Assembly (NCBI GenBank): GCA_964247695.1
Contig: CAXTVI010000014.1
Span: 28,013 to 92,012 of the forward strand
DNA from: Lichenicoccus sp964247695
Lineage (GTDB): Bacteria > Pseudomonadota > Alphaproteobacteria > Acetobacterales > Acetobacteraceae
DNA: 64,000 bases
Direction of reading: 5' to 3'
Positions 17,890 through 26,699 of this stretch are shown here, one piece after another (the stretch's first letter is position 1; every line of letters starts with the position of its first letter). The position numbers and the translations under genes are program-made. Below the pieces are notes generated by a model, which saw only the letters and a program-made list of their open reading frames with translations, was not told the origin of the DNA and searched no databases.

Positions 17890-18584
17890 TGGGTGCGAGA
17901 GATGTGCAGCCCGACCAGCCGCGACAGCAGGATTGCCGGGAACAGTTGGCCCGTGATCGTCTGCAGGTCGGAGAGGCTGGTCGCGAAAGGCGATTCCGGC
18001 GTGATGCCGCTGTTGCCGATCGCGGTCATGGTCGAGAAACTGAAATGGATCATCGTCGATGCATGATGCTTGCCCGGATCGGGCAGACCGGTGAATGCAC
18101 CGGGGATGGTCATGTCCAGGCCGGAATAGGCGACTGCGAACAGCAGCCCGACATTGAGATAGATGAAGACGGCGCCGGCGATCCGGTGGTGGTTGACGTC
18201 GCCCGGCCCGAACACCGCGCGCGCCATCGCCGCGGTCACCAGCAGGTTGTAGGCGAACACCATGGCGAGCGTGGTCGCCTGCGGCAGCAGGCCGGGCAGC
18301 AACCGGGCCAGCAGCGGGACCGCGAAGCTGGCGGCGAGGGTCAGGCGCAGCCACGCCGACTTCGCCAGCAGCCCGATCGCCACCGCGGCCAGGATGAACT
18401 GCAGCAGCACCACCACGCTGCGGTCGGCGTCGCCGGCGCCGAGTGCCGGGATCGCGACGAACAGCACGATGATGTCCAGCGCCAGCATCAGGCTGAACTG
18501 CCAGCCCGGCTCGCGGGCCAGCAGCGAGCGCCGCACGCTGCCCGCGGCGCGCGACGGCATCGACGGTGCGTCCGTCTGCGTCAC
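17886..18584 (-). CDS. Six-helix ion channel-like membrane protein
   Basis: A 232-residue protein with about five hydrophobic helices before a re-entrant pore segment and a final helix, the layout of a 6TM channel subunit. The pore region reads IHFSFSTMTAIGNSGITPESP. It aligns with the potassium-channel segment T-x-T-T-x-GYGD-I-x-P, but the signature GYGD is replaced by GNSG, so potassium selectivity is doubtful. There is no obvious positively charged S4 helix and no C-terminal regulatory domain. Its start overlaps the stop of the upstream DUF4864 gene by 4 bp (ATGA), so the two are translationally coupled. Confidence 0.7.
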   Translation of the reverse strand: MTQTDAPSMPSRAAGSVRRSLLAREPGWQFSLMLALDIIVLFVAIPALGAGDADRSVVVLLQFILAAVAIGLLAKSAWLRLTLAASFAVPLLARLLPGLLPQATTLAMVFAYNLLVTAAMARAVFGPGDVNHHRIAGAVFIYLNVGLLFAVAYSGLDMTIPGAFTGLPDPGKHHASTMIHFSFSTMTAIGNSGITPESPFATSLSDLQTITGQLFPAILLSRLVGLHISRTH

Positions 18585-19009
18585 ATCGCGACGTGCCTGT
18601 CGGTGATCAGGGCGCAGCCGGCGATCAGCCAGCGTCCGTCCGGCTCGTGCTGCATCGAATACAGCCCCTGAGAGGCGTCGCCATCGGGCCCGAAGAACTC
18701 GACCTTCTGCACCAGGATGCCGGCCTGACCGGGATCCGGCTCCAGGCTGCCGAAGCTGTACGAGCGCGGCCGGAACACCGCGGGATACGCCGACCGCACC
18801 ATGGCGATGAAATGCGGCGCATCGGGGAAGTGCGCGCGGATCCCGGGGGCGGCATAGCTGTAGGCAGCCGGCGCGTCATTGCGGCGGAACGCCTGGATCT
18901 GCGCGGTGATCACGCCACGGATCGCAAGCTGTTCGGAAGCGTCGACCGGGTCGGCATGGGCCAGGCCTGCGTGAGCCACCACCAGGAAAAGCCCCACAAT
19001 CCAGCGCAT
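18581..19009 (-). CDS. DUF4864-type exported protein
   Basis: A 142-residue protein with a signal peptide cleaved after about residue 19 (GLAHA-DPV). The mature part has the pattern IRGVITAQIQAFRRND-AAYSYAAPGIR and FIAMVRSAYPAVFRPRSY typical of DUF4864 proteins, small NTF2-like secreted proteins of unknown function. It lies 14 bp downstream of the sugar ABC permease gene and overlaps the channel gene by 4 bp, so it may belong to the same transcript as the transporter. Confidence 0.75.
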   Translation of the reverse strand: MRWIVGLFLVVAHAGLAHADPVDASEQLAIRGVITAQIQAFRRNDAPAAYSYAAPGIRAHFPDAPHFIAMVRSAYPAVFRPRSYSFGSLEPDPGQAGILVQKVEFFGPDGDASQGLYSMQHEPDGRWLIAGCALITDRHVAM

Positions 19010-19023
19010 CGAAACCCCCGGCT

Positions 19024-20010
19024 CTATGTGCGTAGCGCGCTGCCGCGTCCGTAGATCAGCAGCATCACGAAGATCACCATGCCATAGATGATCTGGCGGC
19101 CGGCATCCGGCATCTGCATCACCGCCAGCATGCTCTGCAGCAGCACGATCAGGATGGTGCCGGCGATGGTGCCGCTATAGCGGCCGCGACCGCCCATGAT
19201 GGAGGTGCCACCGAGCACCACGGCGGCGATCGCCGGCAGCAGGTAGATGTCGCCCATGCCCTGGTAGGCCTTGCCGGCATAGCCGGTGACCAGCAGGCCG
19301 GCGAGCGCGCTGGCGCAGCCGGCGAGCGTGAAGCAGCCGAGCACCACGCGCCGCACCGGCATGCCCGACATGTACGCCGCGCGCTCGCGGTTGCCGATCG
19401 CATAGACCGCGCGGCCGAACGGCGTCACGCGCAGGAGCACGGTGACCAGCAGGCCGACCAGCGCCCAGATCGGGATCGCGTTGGCGACCCCCGGGATCAG
19501 GTGGCCGCCGGACAGCGTGCGGGCGACTGCCGGCGCGGTGGAGGGGGGCGCCGAACCGCCGGTGTAAAGCACCATCAGGCCCTGCAGCACCGCATTCACC
19601 CCGAGCGTGAAGATCATCGAGGGGATGCGCAGGTAGGCGACGCCAAGGCCGTTCACGCACCCGATCGCCCCGCCCACGGCAAGTGCGATCGGCAATGCCA
19701 GGATGCCGCCCGCGCCGCTGTTGCCGGCAAGCCCGGTCGAGACCATGGCGGCGGTGGCCACCGTCCACGGCACCGACAGGTCGATATGGCCGAGAAGGAT
19801 CACCAGCATCGCGCCGGACGCCACGATGCCCAGAAAGGCGGCGCTCTGCAGCTGCTGGACCAGGTAGTGCGGCGAGACGACGCTCGGGTTGAACACCGCG
19901 CCGATCGCCAGGATCGCCAGGATGCAGAGGCTGGCGGCGAACAGCGGCAGGTCGACGTGGCGCGCAAAGGCCGCGCGCGCGGCAGAGCCTTGCGCAGGGG
20001 TGCCGCTCAC
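19024..20010 (-). CDS. CUT2 sugar ABC transporter permease (second)
   Basis: A 328-residue inner-membrane permease of the ribose/galactose (RbsC/MglC) type. Family signatures include GHIDLSVPW, GRAVYAIGNRERAAYMSGM and AAVVLGGTSIMGGRG. The GTG start at 20010 overlaps the stop of the first permease gene (GTGA), and the upstream extension of this frame is a shadow of that gene. With the partner permease it should form the translocation channel of the transporter. The sugar cannot be inferred. Confidence 0.9.
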   Translation of the reverse strand: MSGTPAQGSAARAAFARHVDLPLFAASLCILAILAIGAVFNPSVVSPHYLVQQLQSAAFLGIVASGAMLVILLGHIDLSVPWTVATAAMVSTGLAGNSGAGGILALPIALAVGGAIGCVNGLGVAYLRIPSMIFTLGVNAVLQGLMVLYTGGSAPPSTAPAVARTLSGGHLIPGVANAIPIWALVGLLVTVLLRVTPFGRAVYAIGNRERAAYMSGMPVRRVVLGCFTLAGCASALAGLLVTGYAGKAYQGMGDIYLLPAIAAVVLGGTSIMGGRGRYSGTIAGTILIVLLQSMLAVMQMPDAGRQIIYGMVIFVMLLIYGRGSALRT

Positions 20011-20990
20011 CGGAAGCTCTCCAGCCGGTTGCGGTTGCGCAGCAGCGGGATCGCCCCGAGGCTGACCGCGGCCAGCAGGATCAGGCCCTGGAACAGCGGC
20101 TGCCACAGCGGCGAGGCCGCCAGCACGAACAGCAGGTCGCCGATGGTGCGCAGGATGAAGGCGCCGATCACCGAGCCGACCAGACCTCCGATGCCGCCGA
20201 ACAGCGAGGTGCCGCCGATCACCACGGAGGCGATCGAATTGAGCGTGAGGTCGCCGGCCTGGATCGCGCTGGCCTGCGCACTTTCCGCAATCAGGGTCAG
20301 CAGCAGCCCGGCGATGCTGGCCAGGATGCCGCTCAGCACGTAGGCGCAGGCCTTGGAGCGGCCGACCCTGACGCCGGACATGTAGGCGGCCGCCTCTGCC
20401 GAGCCCACCGCGTAGACGCCACGCCCGATCAGGGAGCGCCGGAACGGCAGCCAGAACAGCAGCAGCACTCCCAGCAGCAGCAGCAGCGACGTCGGGATGC
20501 CATGGACGTCGCCGGTGAGCGCGCTGGCGAAATCGTCGTTGATGTCGCCGCCCGGCTCCGGCCGCAGCAGCAGCGACAGGCCGTAGAAGATCGAGCTGGT
20601 GGCAAGCGTCGCGATGATCGGCTGCAGCCGGCCCCACACGACCGCCACCGCATTGAAGCCGCCGGCCAGCGCGCCGGCGGCCAACGTCGCCGCCACGCCG
20701 CCGGCGAGCGAGAGGCCGCTGCCGCCGAGCAGCGTGGAGGCAAGGCAGTTGGCGAGCACGGCGATGGCGCCGACCGAGAGGTCGATGCCGCCGGTCAGCA
20801 CCGGCAGCGTCTGCGCGCAGGCGATCAGGGCGAGCAGCACGCCCTTGTTCGAAGCGGTCACCAGGGTGCCGACCGTGATCCCGCGCGGCTGCAGCGCCAG
20901 GTAGAGGATGAACATGACGGCGAACACCGCGGCCGCCAGCAACGGGATCGCGTTGTGCCGGACGAACAGCCGGAGGTCGGCGGACCTCAT
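20007..20990 (-). CDS. CUT2 sugar ABC transporter permease (first)
   Basis: A 327-residue permease of the RbsC/MglC type with about 8-10 hydrophobic segments. It carries the family motifs TGGIDLSVGAIAVL, GRGVYAVGSAEAAAYMSGV and SVVIGGTSLFGGIGG. The ATG at 20990 overlaps the end of the ATPase gene as ATGA, and its own stop overlaps the next permease by 4 bp. Two different permeases encoded side by side indicate a heterodimeric channel, as in the YtfT/YjfF pair of galactofuranose transporters, rather than an RbsC-type homodimer. Confidence 0.9.
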   Translation of the reverse strand: MRSADLRLFVRHNAIPLLAAAVFAVMFILYLALQPRGITVGTLVTASNKGVLLALIACAQTLPVLTGGIDLSVGAIAVLANCLASTLLGGSGLSLAGGVAATLAAGALAGGFNAVAVVWGRLQPIIATLATSSIFYGLSLLLRPEPGGDINDDFASALTGDVHGIPTSLLLLLGVLLLFWLPFRRSLIGRGVYAVGSAEAAAYMSGVRVGRSKACAYVLSGILASIAGLLLTLIAESAQASAIQAGDLTLNSIASVVIGGTSLFGGIGGLVGSVIGAFILRTIGDLLFVLAASPLWQPLFQGLILLAAVSLGAIPLLRNRNRLESFR

Positions 20991-22516
20991 GCGGCCTGCG
21001 TGCCTGTGGGATGGATATCGAGCGCGCTGGCGATGATCGCCTCCTCGGTGATACCGTCGCCGGTCAGCGTGCGGACGATACGCCCGCCATAGAAGATCGC
21101 CACCCGCTCGCACAGACCGATCAGCTCGTGATAGTCGGTCGAGTACAGCAGGATCGCGCAGCCGCCGTCGGCGAGTTCGCGCAGCAGCCGGTAGATCTCC
21201 TGCTTGGTGCCGACATCGATGCCACGGGTCGGGTCGCACAGCAGCAGGATGCGCGGCTTGTCGAGCAGCCACTTGCCGATCACCACCTTCTGCTGGTTGC
21301 CGCCGGACAGGGTCGCCACCGGCAGCTCGGGCACCGCCTTGATCTGCATGCGCCGGATGATCTCGCCGACGGCGCCCCGCTCCCGGGCGCGGTCCAGCAG
21401 CGGTCCACGGCACCAGCGCGACAGCGTGGCCGCGGTCAGGTTGTCGGCGACCGACATCGCCAGCATCAGCCCCTCGGTCTTGCGGTCCTCCGGGATCAGC
21501 GCGATCCCGAGCGGCGCGGTCTTGGCGGCGAGCGGGCTGCCCGGCGCCACCTGCTTGCCGTCGACGCGGATCTCGCCGGTGCATCCCGCCAGGCCGCCGA
21601 ACAGCGCGAGCAGGAACTCGCGCTGGCCCTGGCCGTCGAGGCCGCCCAGCCCGAGGATCTCTCCCGGTGCAACCTCGAGGCTGATGCCGCGCAGTCGGTC
21701 CTCCCAGCCAAGCTCGTGCGTGCTCAGGATCGGCGCGCGCGGCGCCGATGGGGCAGGGGGGCGCGGCGGGAACACCTGGCTCACCTCGCGGCCGATCATC
21801 ATGCGCACGATCTCGTCCTCGCCATGCGCGTGGATGTCGAAGCTCGCCACATGGCGCCCGTTGGTGAACACCGAGCAGGTGTCTGCGAGCGCCCGGATCT
21901 CGTGCATGCGGTGCGAGATGTAGAGGATGCACATCCCCTCGGAGCGCAGGCGCAGCAGCAGGTCGCTGAGCCGGCCGACATCCTCCGCGGTGAGCGCCGA
22001 CGTCGCCTCGTCCAGGATCAGCAGCTTCGGGTCGCGCCCGAGCGCCTTGGCGATCTCCACCATCTGCCGGCGCGACAGCGGCAGGTCGCGCACCCGCGCG
22101 CGCGGATCGATGCCCTCGACACCGACGCGCGCCAGCAACGCCTCGGCCTGCCGATATTGCGCCCGGCTGTCGATCAGCCCGAACCGGCGCGGCGGGGACA
22201 CCAGCCCGATATTGTCGGCGACGCTGAGGTCCGGGATCAGGGAGAGTTCCTGGAACACGCAGACGATGCCGCGCGCCTGCGCCTCGAGCGGGTCATGGAA
22301 ACGAACCGGCGCACCGTCGAGCAGCAACTCGCCCTCGTCCGGCTGCACCACGCCGGCGATCACCTTGATCAGCGTGCTCTTGCCGGCGCCGTTCTCGCCC
22401 AGCACCGCATGGATCGAGCCGCGCTCGCAGCGCAGGTTGCCGTCGGCGAGGGCGGTGACGGCGCCGTAGCGCTTGACCACGTGCCGCAACTCAAGCAGCG
22501 GCACATGTGCGCTCAT
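20987..22516 (-). CDS. CUT2 sugar ABC transporter ATP-binding protein
   Basis: A 509-residue tandem ATPase of the RbsA/MglA/YtfR type. The first domain has Walker A GENGAGKST, signature LSRRQMVEIAKAL and Walker B LLILDEATSAL. The second domain has the degenerate P-loop GLGGLDGQGQREF in place of GxxGxGKS and a normal signature LSGGNQQKVVIGKWL with Walker B LLLCDPTRGID, the usual asymmetry of this family. It is the second gene of the operon, 10 bp after the binding-protein gene, and overlaps the first permease by 4 bp. Confidence 0.93.
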   Translation of the reverse strand: MSAHVPLLELRHVVKRYGAVTALADGNLRCERGSIHAVLGENGAGKSTLIKVIAGVVQPDEGELLLDGAPVRFHDPLEAQARGIVCVFQELSLIPDLSVADNIGLVSPPRRFGLIDSRAQYRQAEALLARVGVEGIDPRARVRDLPLSRRQMVEIAKALGRDPKLLILDEATSALTAEDVGRLSDLLLRLRSEGMCILYISHRMHEIRALADTCSVFTNGRHVASFDIHAHGEDEIVRMMIGREVSQVFPPRPPAPSAPRAPILSTHELGWEDRLRGISLEVAPGEILGLGGLDGQGQREFLLALFGGLAGCTGEIRVDGKQVAPGSPLAAKTAPLGIALIPEDRKTEGLMLAMSVADNLTAATLSRWCRGPLLDRARERGAVGEIIRRMQIKAVPELPVATLSGGNQQKVVIGKWLLDKPRILLLCDPTRGIDVGTKQEIYRLLRELADGGCAILLYSTDYHELIGLCERVAIFYGGRIVRTLTGDGITEEAIIASALDIHPTGTQAA

Positions 22517-22526
22517 TGCGGCGTGC

Positions 22527-23636
22527 TCATTTCCCGGAAGCGCCGAGGATGTCCTTGGCGCCGAGATTGATCGAGCAGACCGGGAAGTCGCTGGCGGCGA
22601 AGAAGGTGTCGCTCACGTCCGGGAAATAATTCCTGCCCGCCACCAGCGTCTTGTAGTTCGCCACCGGGATCGGCACCGAGATCTCCTGCGGCAGGGCCTT
22701 GCCGTCCAGCGCGGAGAGTGCGGCCTTGAGCGCCACCGCGACCAGCGCCGGGGACTGGCCGGCGCTCTCGCCGAGCAGTCCGTCCTTGGCGTGTGCCACG
22801 ATCAGCTTGCGGAACCCGTTCTCGCCTTCGCCGTCGATCGGCATGAAGCCCTTGCCCGCATCCATCACCGCATGCGTGACACCGATGGTGCCGCCCTGGG
22901 TGTAGATGCCGTCGAAGTTGCCGTGCACGGCGAGCGCGTCGGCCACCGCCTTCTGCGAGGTTCCGTCGTCCCAGTTGCCGACCACCTCGGTGATCTGCAG
23001 GCCGGGATCGGCGGCCATCGCCGCACGGAAGCCCTCGTGCCGGTCGCGGTCGACGCTGTTGCCCGGCACGCCGCGCACCTCCAGCACCGACTTCTTTGCC
23101 TTCATGGTCTGGTTGAGCCAGTCGCCCATCATCTGGCCCATCGCGCGCTGGTCCTGGTTGACCTGGATCAGGTCGGTCTCCTTGCCGGTGCGGTCGAAGG
23201 TATTGTCGAAGCTCACGATCAGCACCCCGGCCTTCTGCGCGCGGCGCAGCACCGGCTTGAACGCGGTCGGGCTGTTGGCATCGATCAGGATGGCGTCGAA
23301 GCCGGCATTGATGAAGTTGTCCATCGCCGCGATCTGCGCCGAGACGTCGGTGCCGACGCTGACGATGCGCAGCTCCTTGATCTGCTTGGCGATGTCGGGC
23401 TGCGCCGCGTAGGCGCGCAGCGTCTGGATCATCTGCACGCGCCAGCCATTGCCGATGAAGCCGTTGGCAAACGCGATCCGGTACGGACCGGTCTTGGCCG
23501 GAAGCTGGATCGTGGCGGCATCCGAGGGAGCGGGATGGAAGCATTCCGGCTCATAGGTCGCGGCGCGCGCCGGAACCGCAGACCATGCAAAGGCGCCGCC
23601 GGCCAGCAGGCAGGCAGCCAGGTTCCAGATCCTCAT
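22527..23636 (-). CDS. Sugar ABC transporter periplasmic substrate-binding protein
   Basis: A 369-residue exported periplasmic binding protein of the type I (ribose-binding-like) fold. The signal peptide (LAACLLAGGAFAWSAVPARA) is followed by RIAFANGFIGNGWRVQM, AILIDANSPTAF, VSFDNTF, and IYTQGGTIGVTHAVMDAGKG. It is the first gene of the five- to seven-gene minus-strand unit and delivers the substrate to the two permeases. I prefer the ATG at 23636, 10 nt after GAGGG; the ATG at 23645 is three codons upstream. The ligand is unknown. Confidence 0.9.
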   Translation of the reverse strand: MRIWNLAACLLAGGAFAWSAVPARAATYEPECFHPAPSDAATIQLPAKTGPYRIAFANGFIGNGWRVQMIQTLRAYAAQPDIAKQIKELRIVSVGTDVSAQIAAMDNFINAGFDAILIDANSPTAFKPVLRRAQKAGVLIVSFDNTFDRTGKETDLIQVNQDQRAMGQMMGDWLNQTMKAKKSVLEVRGVPGNSVDRDRHEGFRAAMAADPGLQITEVVGNWDDGTSQKAVADALAVHGNFDGIYTQGGTIGVTHAVMDAGKGFMPIDGEGENGFRKLIVAHAKDGLLGESAGQSPALVAVALKAALSALDGKALPQEISVPIPVANYKTLVAGRNYFPDVSDTFFAASDFPVCSINLGAKDILGASGK

Positions 23637-23757
23637 CGATTTCATCCCTCGTGCACCCCGGTCTTCGCACCGGCTTGATTGCGCTAGCATGCCGCAGCCG
23701 GGTTCGGGTTGTCCATGCGGCCGGAGCTCCCCGGTTTTACGGCCGGGTCCGGGGGTC

Positions 23758-25716
23758 CTATCGGGGGCTGGTCGCGGCGGCAGGGACGATCCTGGCGAGC
23801 TTCTGTTCGTCGTCGAAGCGCGGCCAGCCGCCCTGCGCCAGCGTGTCGAGCGACGGTGCCGGTTGCCCCATCCGAGCAGCATAGATCCACAGATAGGTCA
23901 GCGCGCGGTGAACGAAATCGCGCGTCTCGGTGCTGGGCAGGCTCTCGATGAACAGCAGCGGATCGCCGGCGGAGGCGTCCATGCGCCAGGCGGCGAGGGC
24001 GTTCGGACCGGCATTGTAGCTTGCAAGCAGCCGGATCAGGTCGCCACGCACGCCATCCTGGCCGGCGAGGTAGAGCACGTAGTCCTGGCCCAGCTCGAGA
24101 TTGATGGCCGGGTTGCGCAGTCGTTTCGGAGTGACCGGGATCGGCCGGTACCCCGGATTTTCCTGGTCCTGGACGAAACGGGCGGTGACCGGCATCACCT
24201 GCATCAGCCCATGCGCCCCGGCTCCCGAGACCGCATGGCTGTCGAAGTTGGATTCGACCCGGGTCAGCGCATAGACCAGCGCCGGGTTGACGGTGAAGCC
24301 GCGCCGGGGCTGCAGCCGCGGCATCGGGAAGCGGACCGCATCGAGCAGGGCGCCGCTGCGGTCGCGGCCATCGCCCACCGCACGATCCTGCACCTGCAGC
24401 GAGGTCGCCAGCTGCGCCGACAGGCTGCTCATGCCGGCGGCGCGCGCCACCAGCGAAACCGAGCGGCACAGCGCTGCATCGGCTCGGACCTTCGGCCAGA
24501 GTGCCCGCAGCGCCGCCTCGGCGCGCCCCGGCTGGCCGACCTGCAGCAGCGCGAAGGCCCGGCGTCCCTCCGGCAGCGCCGCCACCGCCTCGACGTCAAC
24601 CTCGCCAAGCACCGGGATCTCGCCGGGCACCGGCTCCCCGGGCCGCGGCGCTGCCGGATCCGGCCCTTGCAGGACTTCCCGCGCGAGCAGTCCGTAGAAG
24701 GTATGCGGAGACGCGGCCGCCCGGCTCAGCCACGAGCGGGCGCCTACGGCATCGCCCGCCGCTGCATGGCCCCGCGCGGCCCAGAAGGCGGCACCGGCGT
24801 GCACGCTGGCGGCGCTCAGGTCGCCGCGCGCCGCGACCTCGAACCGGCGCGTCGCGTCGGCGCGGCGGCCCTGACGCCACTCTGCGAGACCGGCGACATA
24901 GCCGGCGAGGCCGATCCGGTCATGCGCCTGGCTCGACGCCGCGCGCGCGGCCTGCAGGGCAGCGTCGTCGTCGCCGTGCGTGAACAAGGCGCGGGCGATC
25001 TCGGCGCGCAGCATCGCCGCATAGAGCGGATCGGGGAACCGCGTCTGCGCCACCAGCCGCAGCGCGCTGCGGGCGCCGGAGGGTCCCTGCTGCAGCCGCT
25101 CCTGCACGGTCCGGTCGAGCAGCCGGTTGCGGCGGAACGCGGTCGTTGCGGGATCTGCCTCCTCGGGCGGCGCGGCCATCGGCGGCTCGGCATCGAGGGG
25201 CGTCGCCACCGCCCGCACATCGTTGGCCGGGCTGCGCTGGTGCAGCAGCTCTGCCAGCCGGCGTCGGACGCGTGGTGCGTCCGGGTGCTCCGGCCAGCGC
25301 CGCAGCCACCGCGCCAGCTCCGGCGCCGCCGGATGCGCGGATGGTTGCAGGAGGTGGTCGGCCAGGATGTCGGGAAGCAGGATGTCGTCGTGCAGCAGCG
25401 CCGTCTCGCGTACGGTCGCGTCCAGGTCGCCAGCCGACCGGACGGCAAAGATGCGCCGGATGCGGGCGGCATCGGCGCCGTCCAGCGGATGCGGCAGGGC
25501 GACCGGTTCCGCGGTGCCAAGCCTGAGGCTTGCGGACGCGACCTCGACCGTCGGCGCCTGGCTGTCGGCGTCCGTGCCCGGGCGCCCGGTCTCGTCATGA
25601 CGCTGGGCCAGCACCGGGGTGCAGATGGTGCCGGCCAGGATGACCGCGGAGGCCAGCATGACGGGCGCGCGCACCCTGGAACCAGGTTTCAGGGATTGTC
25701 TCGGAGACCCTCGCAT
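23758..25716 (-). CDS. Soluble lytic murein transglycosylase (Slt70-like)
   Basis: A 652-residue exported enzyme that cleaves peptidoglycan with formation of 1,6-anhydro-muropeptides. A signal peptide lies near residues 18-38 (VMLASAVILAGTICTPVLAQ). A long alpha-helical superhelical region occupies the middle, and the C-terminal goose-lysozyme-type catalytic domain has the motif ALTRVESNFDSHAVS with the catalytic Glu, then GAHGLMQVMP and ASYNAGPNAL. Size and layout match Slt70 proteins. It is transcribed away from the sugar transporter. An internal ATG at 25659 is an alternative start. Confidence 0.9.
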   Translation of the reverse strand: MRGSPRQSLKPGSRVRAPVMLASAVILAGTICTPVLAQRHDETGRPGTDADSQAPTVEVASASLRLGTAEPVALPHPLDGADAARIRRIFAVRSAGDLDATVRETALLHDDILLPDILADHLLQPSAHPAAPELARWLRRWPEHPDAPRVRRRLAELLHQRSPANDVRAVATPLDAEPPMAAPPEEADPATTAFRRNRLLDRTVQERLQQGPSGARSALRLVAQTRFPDPLYAAMLRAEIARALFTHGDDDAALQAARAASSQAHDRIGLAGYVAGLAEWRQGRRADATRRFEVAARGDLSAASVHAGAAFWAARGHAAAGDAVGARSWLSRAAASPHTFYGLLAREVLQGPDPAAPRPGEPVPGEIPVLGEVDVEAVAALPEGRRAFALLQVGQPGRAEAALRALWPKVRADAALCRSVSLVARAAGMSSLSAQLATSLQVQDRAVGDGRDRSGALLDAVRFPMPRLQPRRGFTVNPALVYALTRVESNFDSHAVSGAGAHGLMQVMPVTARFVQDQENPGYRPIPVTPKRLRNPAINLELGQDYVLYLAGQDGVRGDLIRLLASYNAGPNALAAWRMDASAGDPLLFIESLPSTETRDFVHRALTYLWIYAARMGQPAPSLDTLAQGGWPRFDDEQKLARIVPAAATSPR

Positions 25717-25827
25717 CAGCGGCAGCTAGGGAAGCAATTTGAGGCAAACAATCCTATTCTGGATGGTCAGCCATGCATGGATCGATGCAGCCGGGGATTC
25801 CGTAGCTGAAACAACAAGCGTCTCACG

Positions 25828-26592
25828 CTACTGTGACGCCGCATCCAAGGTGGTGCGCAGCAGAAGCAGGTCCTGCCAGGCCTCGCGACGGGCCAGCGGA
25901 TTGGCGAGCAGGTGCGCAGGATGCCGCATCGGCAGCGCCGGCACGGCGCGATCCAGATCCGGGACCGTAACGTCCCGCCAGCGCCCGCGCAGCCGGGCGA
26001 GCGTCTGGTCCTCGCCGGCGAACACCCGGGTCGGGCGCGGACCGAGCAGCAGCAGGTGGCGTGGCTGTGCCAGGGCTACCAGCCGGTGCAGGAACGGCAG
26101 GCAGGTGGCCATCTCGAGCGGGCTGACCTTGCGGTCGCCAGGCGGCCGCCACGGGATCAGCGGCACGCATAGCATCGTCGACCGCGACAGGCCGATGCTG
26201 GCCAGCATCCGGTCGAGCAATGCCCCGGGCGCGCCGGCGAAGGCATGGCCGGCGCGGTCCTCCTCCGCGTCCGGCACCTCGCCGACCAGCATCAGCCGGC
26301 TCCGCAGGTCGCCCTCGGGCAGCAGGGTATGGCCCGCCGTGTCGCGCAGCGGGCATGCGGTGAACTCCCGCAGGGCGTCGAGCACCGCCATGACGCTGCC
26401 GGCGGCGGCCGCGGCCTCCTGCGCCTGGGCGACCTGGCCGCGAGCCTGGGCGACATGAGGCCGCAGGACCGGTGGCGCCGGGCGGGCCGGCTCCGGCTCA
26501 GGCGCGGCCGCGGCCGGTCGCGGCGCGAGGCGGTCCTGGGCTAGGTCGCCCAGCGCCTCGTCCGCGCCCCACTCGACCTGCAGCCGCAGCAT
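25828..26592 (-). CDS. Uracil-DNA glycosylase superfamily protein, degenerate family 4 type
   Basis: About 254 residues with the family 4 glycosylase outline: CPLRDTAG, LMLVGEVPDAEEDRAGHAFAG, LLDRMLASIGLSR, WRPPGDR, ATCLPFL and the late HPAHLLANPLARREAW. In the canonical family the motifs are GEAPGxxED and KCRPPxNR, with four Fe-S cysteines. Here only the CPL and ATCLPFL cysteines are present, and GEAPG is GEVPD, so the cluster and perhaps the activity are altered. The start is uncertain: ATG 26592 lacks a ribosome site, while ATG 26706 has GGCGGATCG upstream but overlaps the divergent TPR gene by 7 bp. Confidence 0.7.
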   Translation of the reverse strand: MLRLQVEWGADEALGDLAQDRLAPRPAAAAPEPEPARPAPPVLRPHVAQARGQVAQAQEAAAAAGSVMAVLDALREFTACPLRDTAGHTLLPEGDLRSRLMLVGEVPDAEEDRAGHAFAGAPGALLDRMLASIGLSRSTMLCVPLIPWRPPGDRKVSPLEMATCLPFLHRLVALAQPRHLLLLGPRPTRVFAGEDQTLARLRGRWRDVTVPDLDRAVPALPMRHPAHLLANPLARREAWQDLLLLRTTLDAASQ

Positions 26593-26699
26593 GGCGAGCG
26601 CTTCGGAGGGCGGCAGGTCGAAGGCCAGGAACAGGACGCTCTCCGTCGAGTGGATGCCGCAGGATAGCGGCAGCCGTCGCGCGCTGGTAGCGTGCGGGC

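Noticed and set aside
21011..22570. 519-codon plus-strand frame opposite the sugar ABC ATPase gene
   Set aside because: The minus-strand frame has both ABC signatures and 4-bp overlaps with neighbours.
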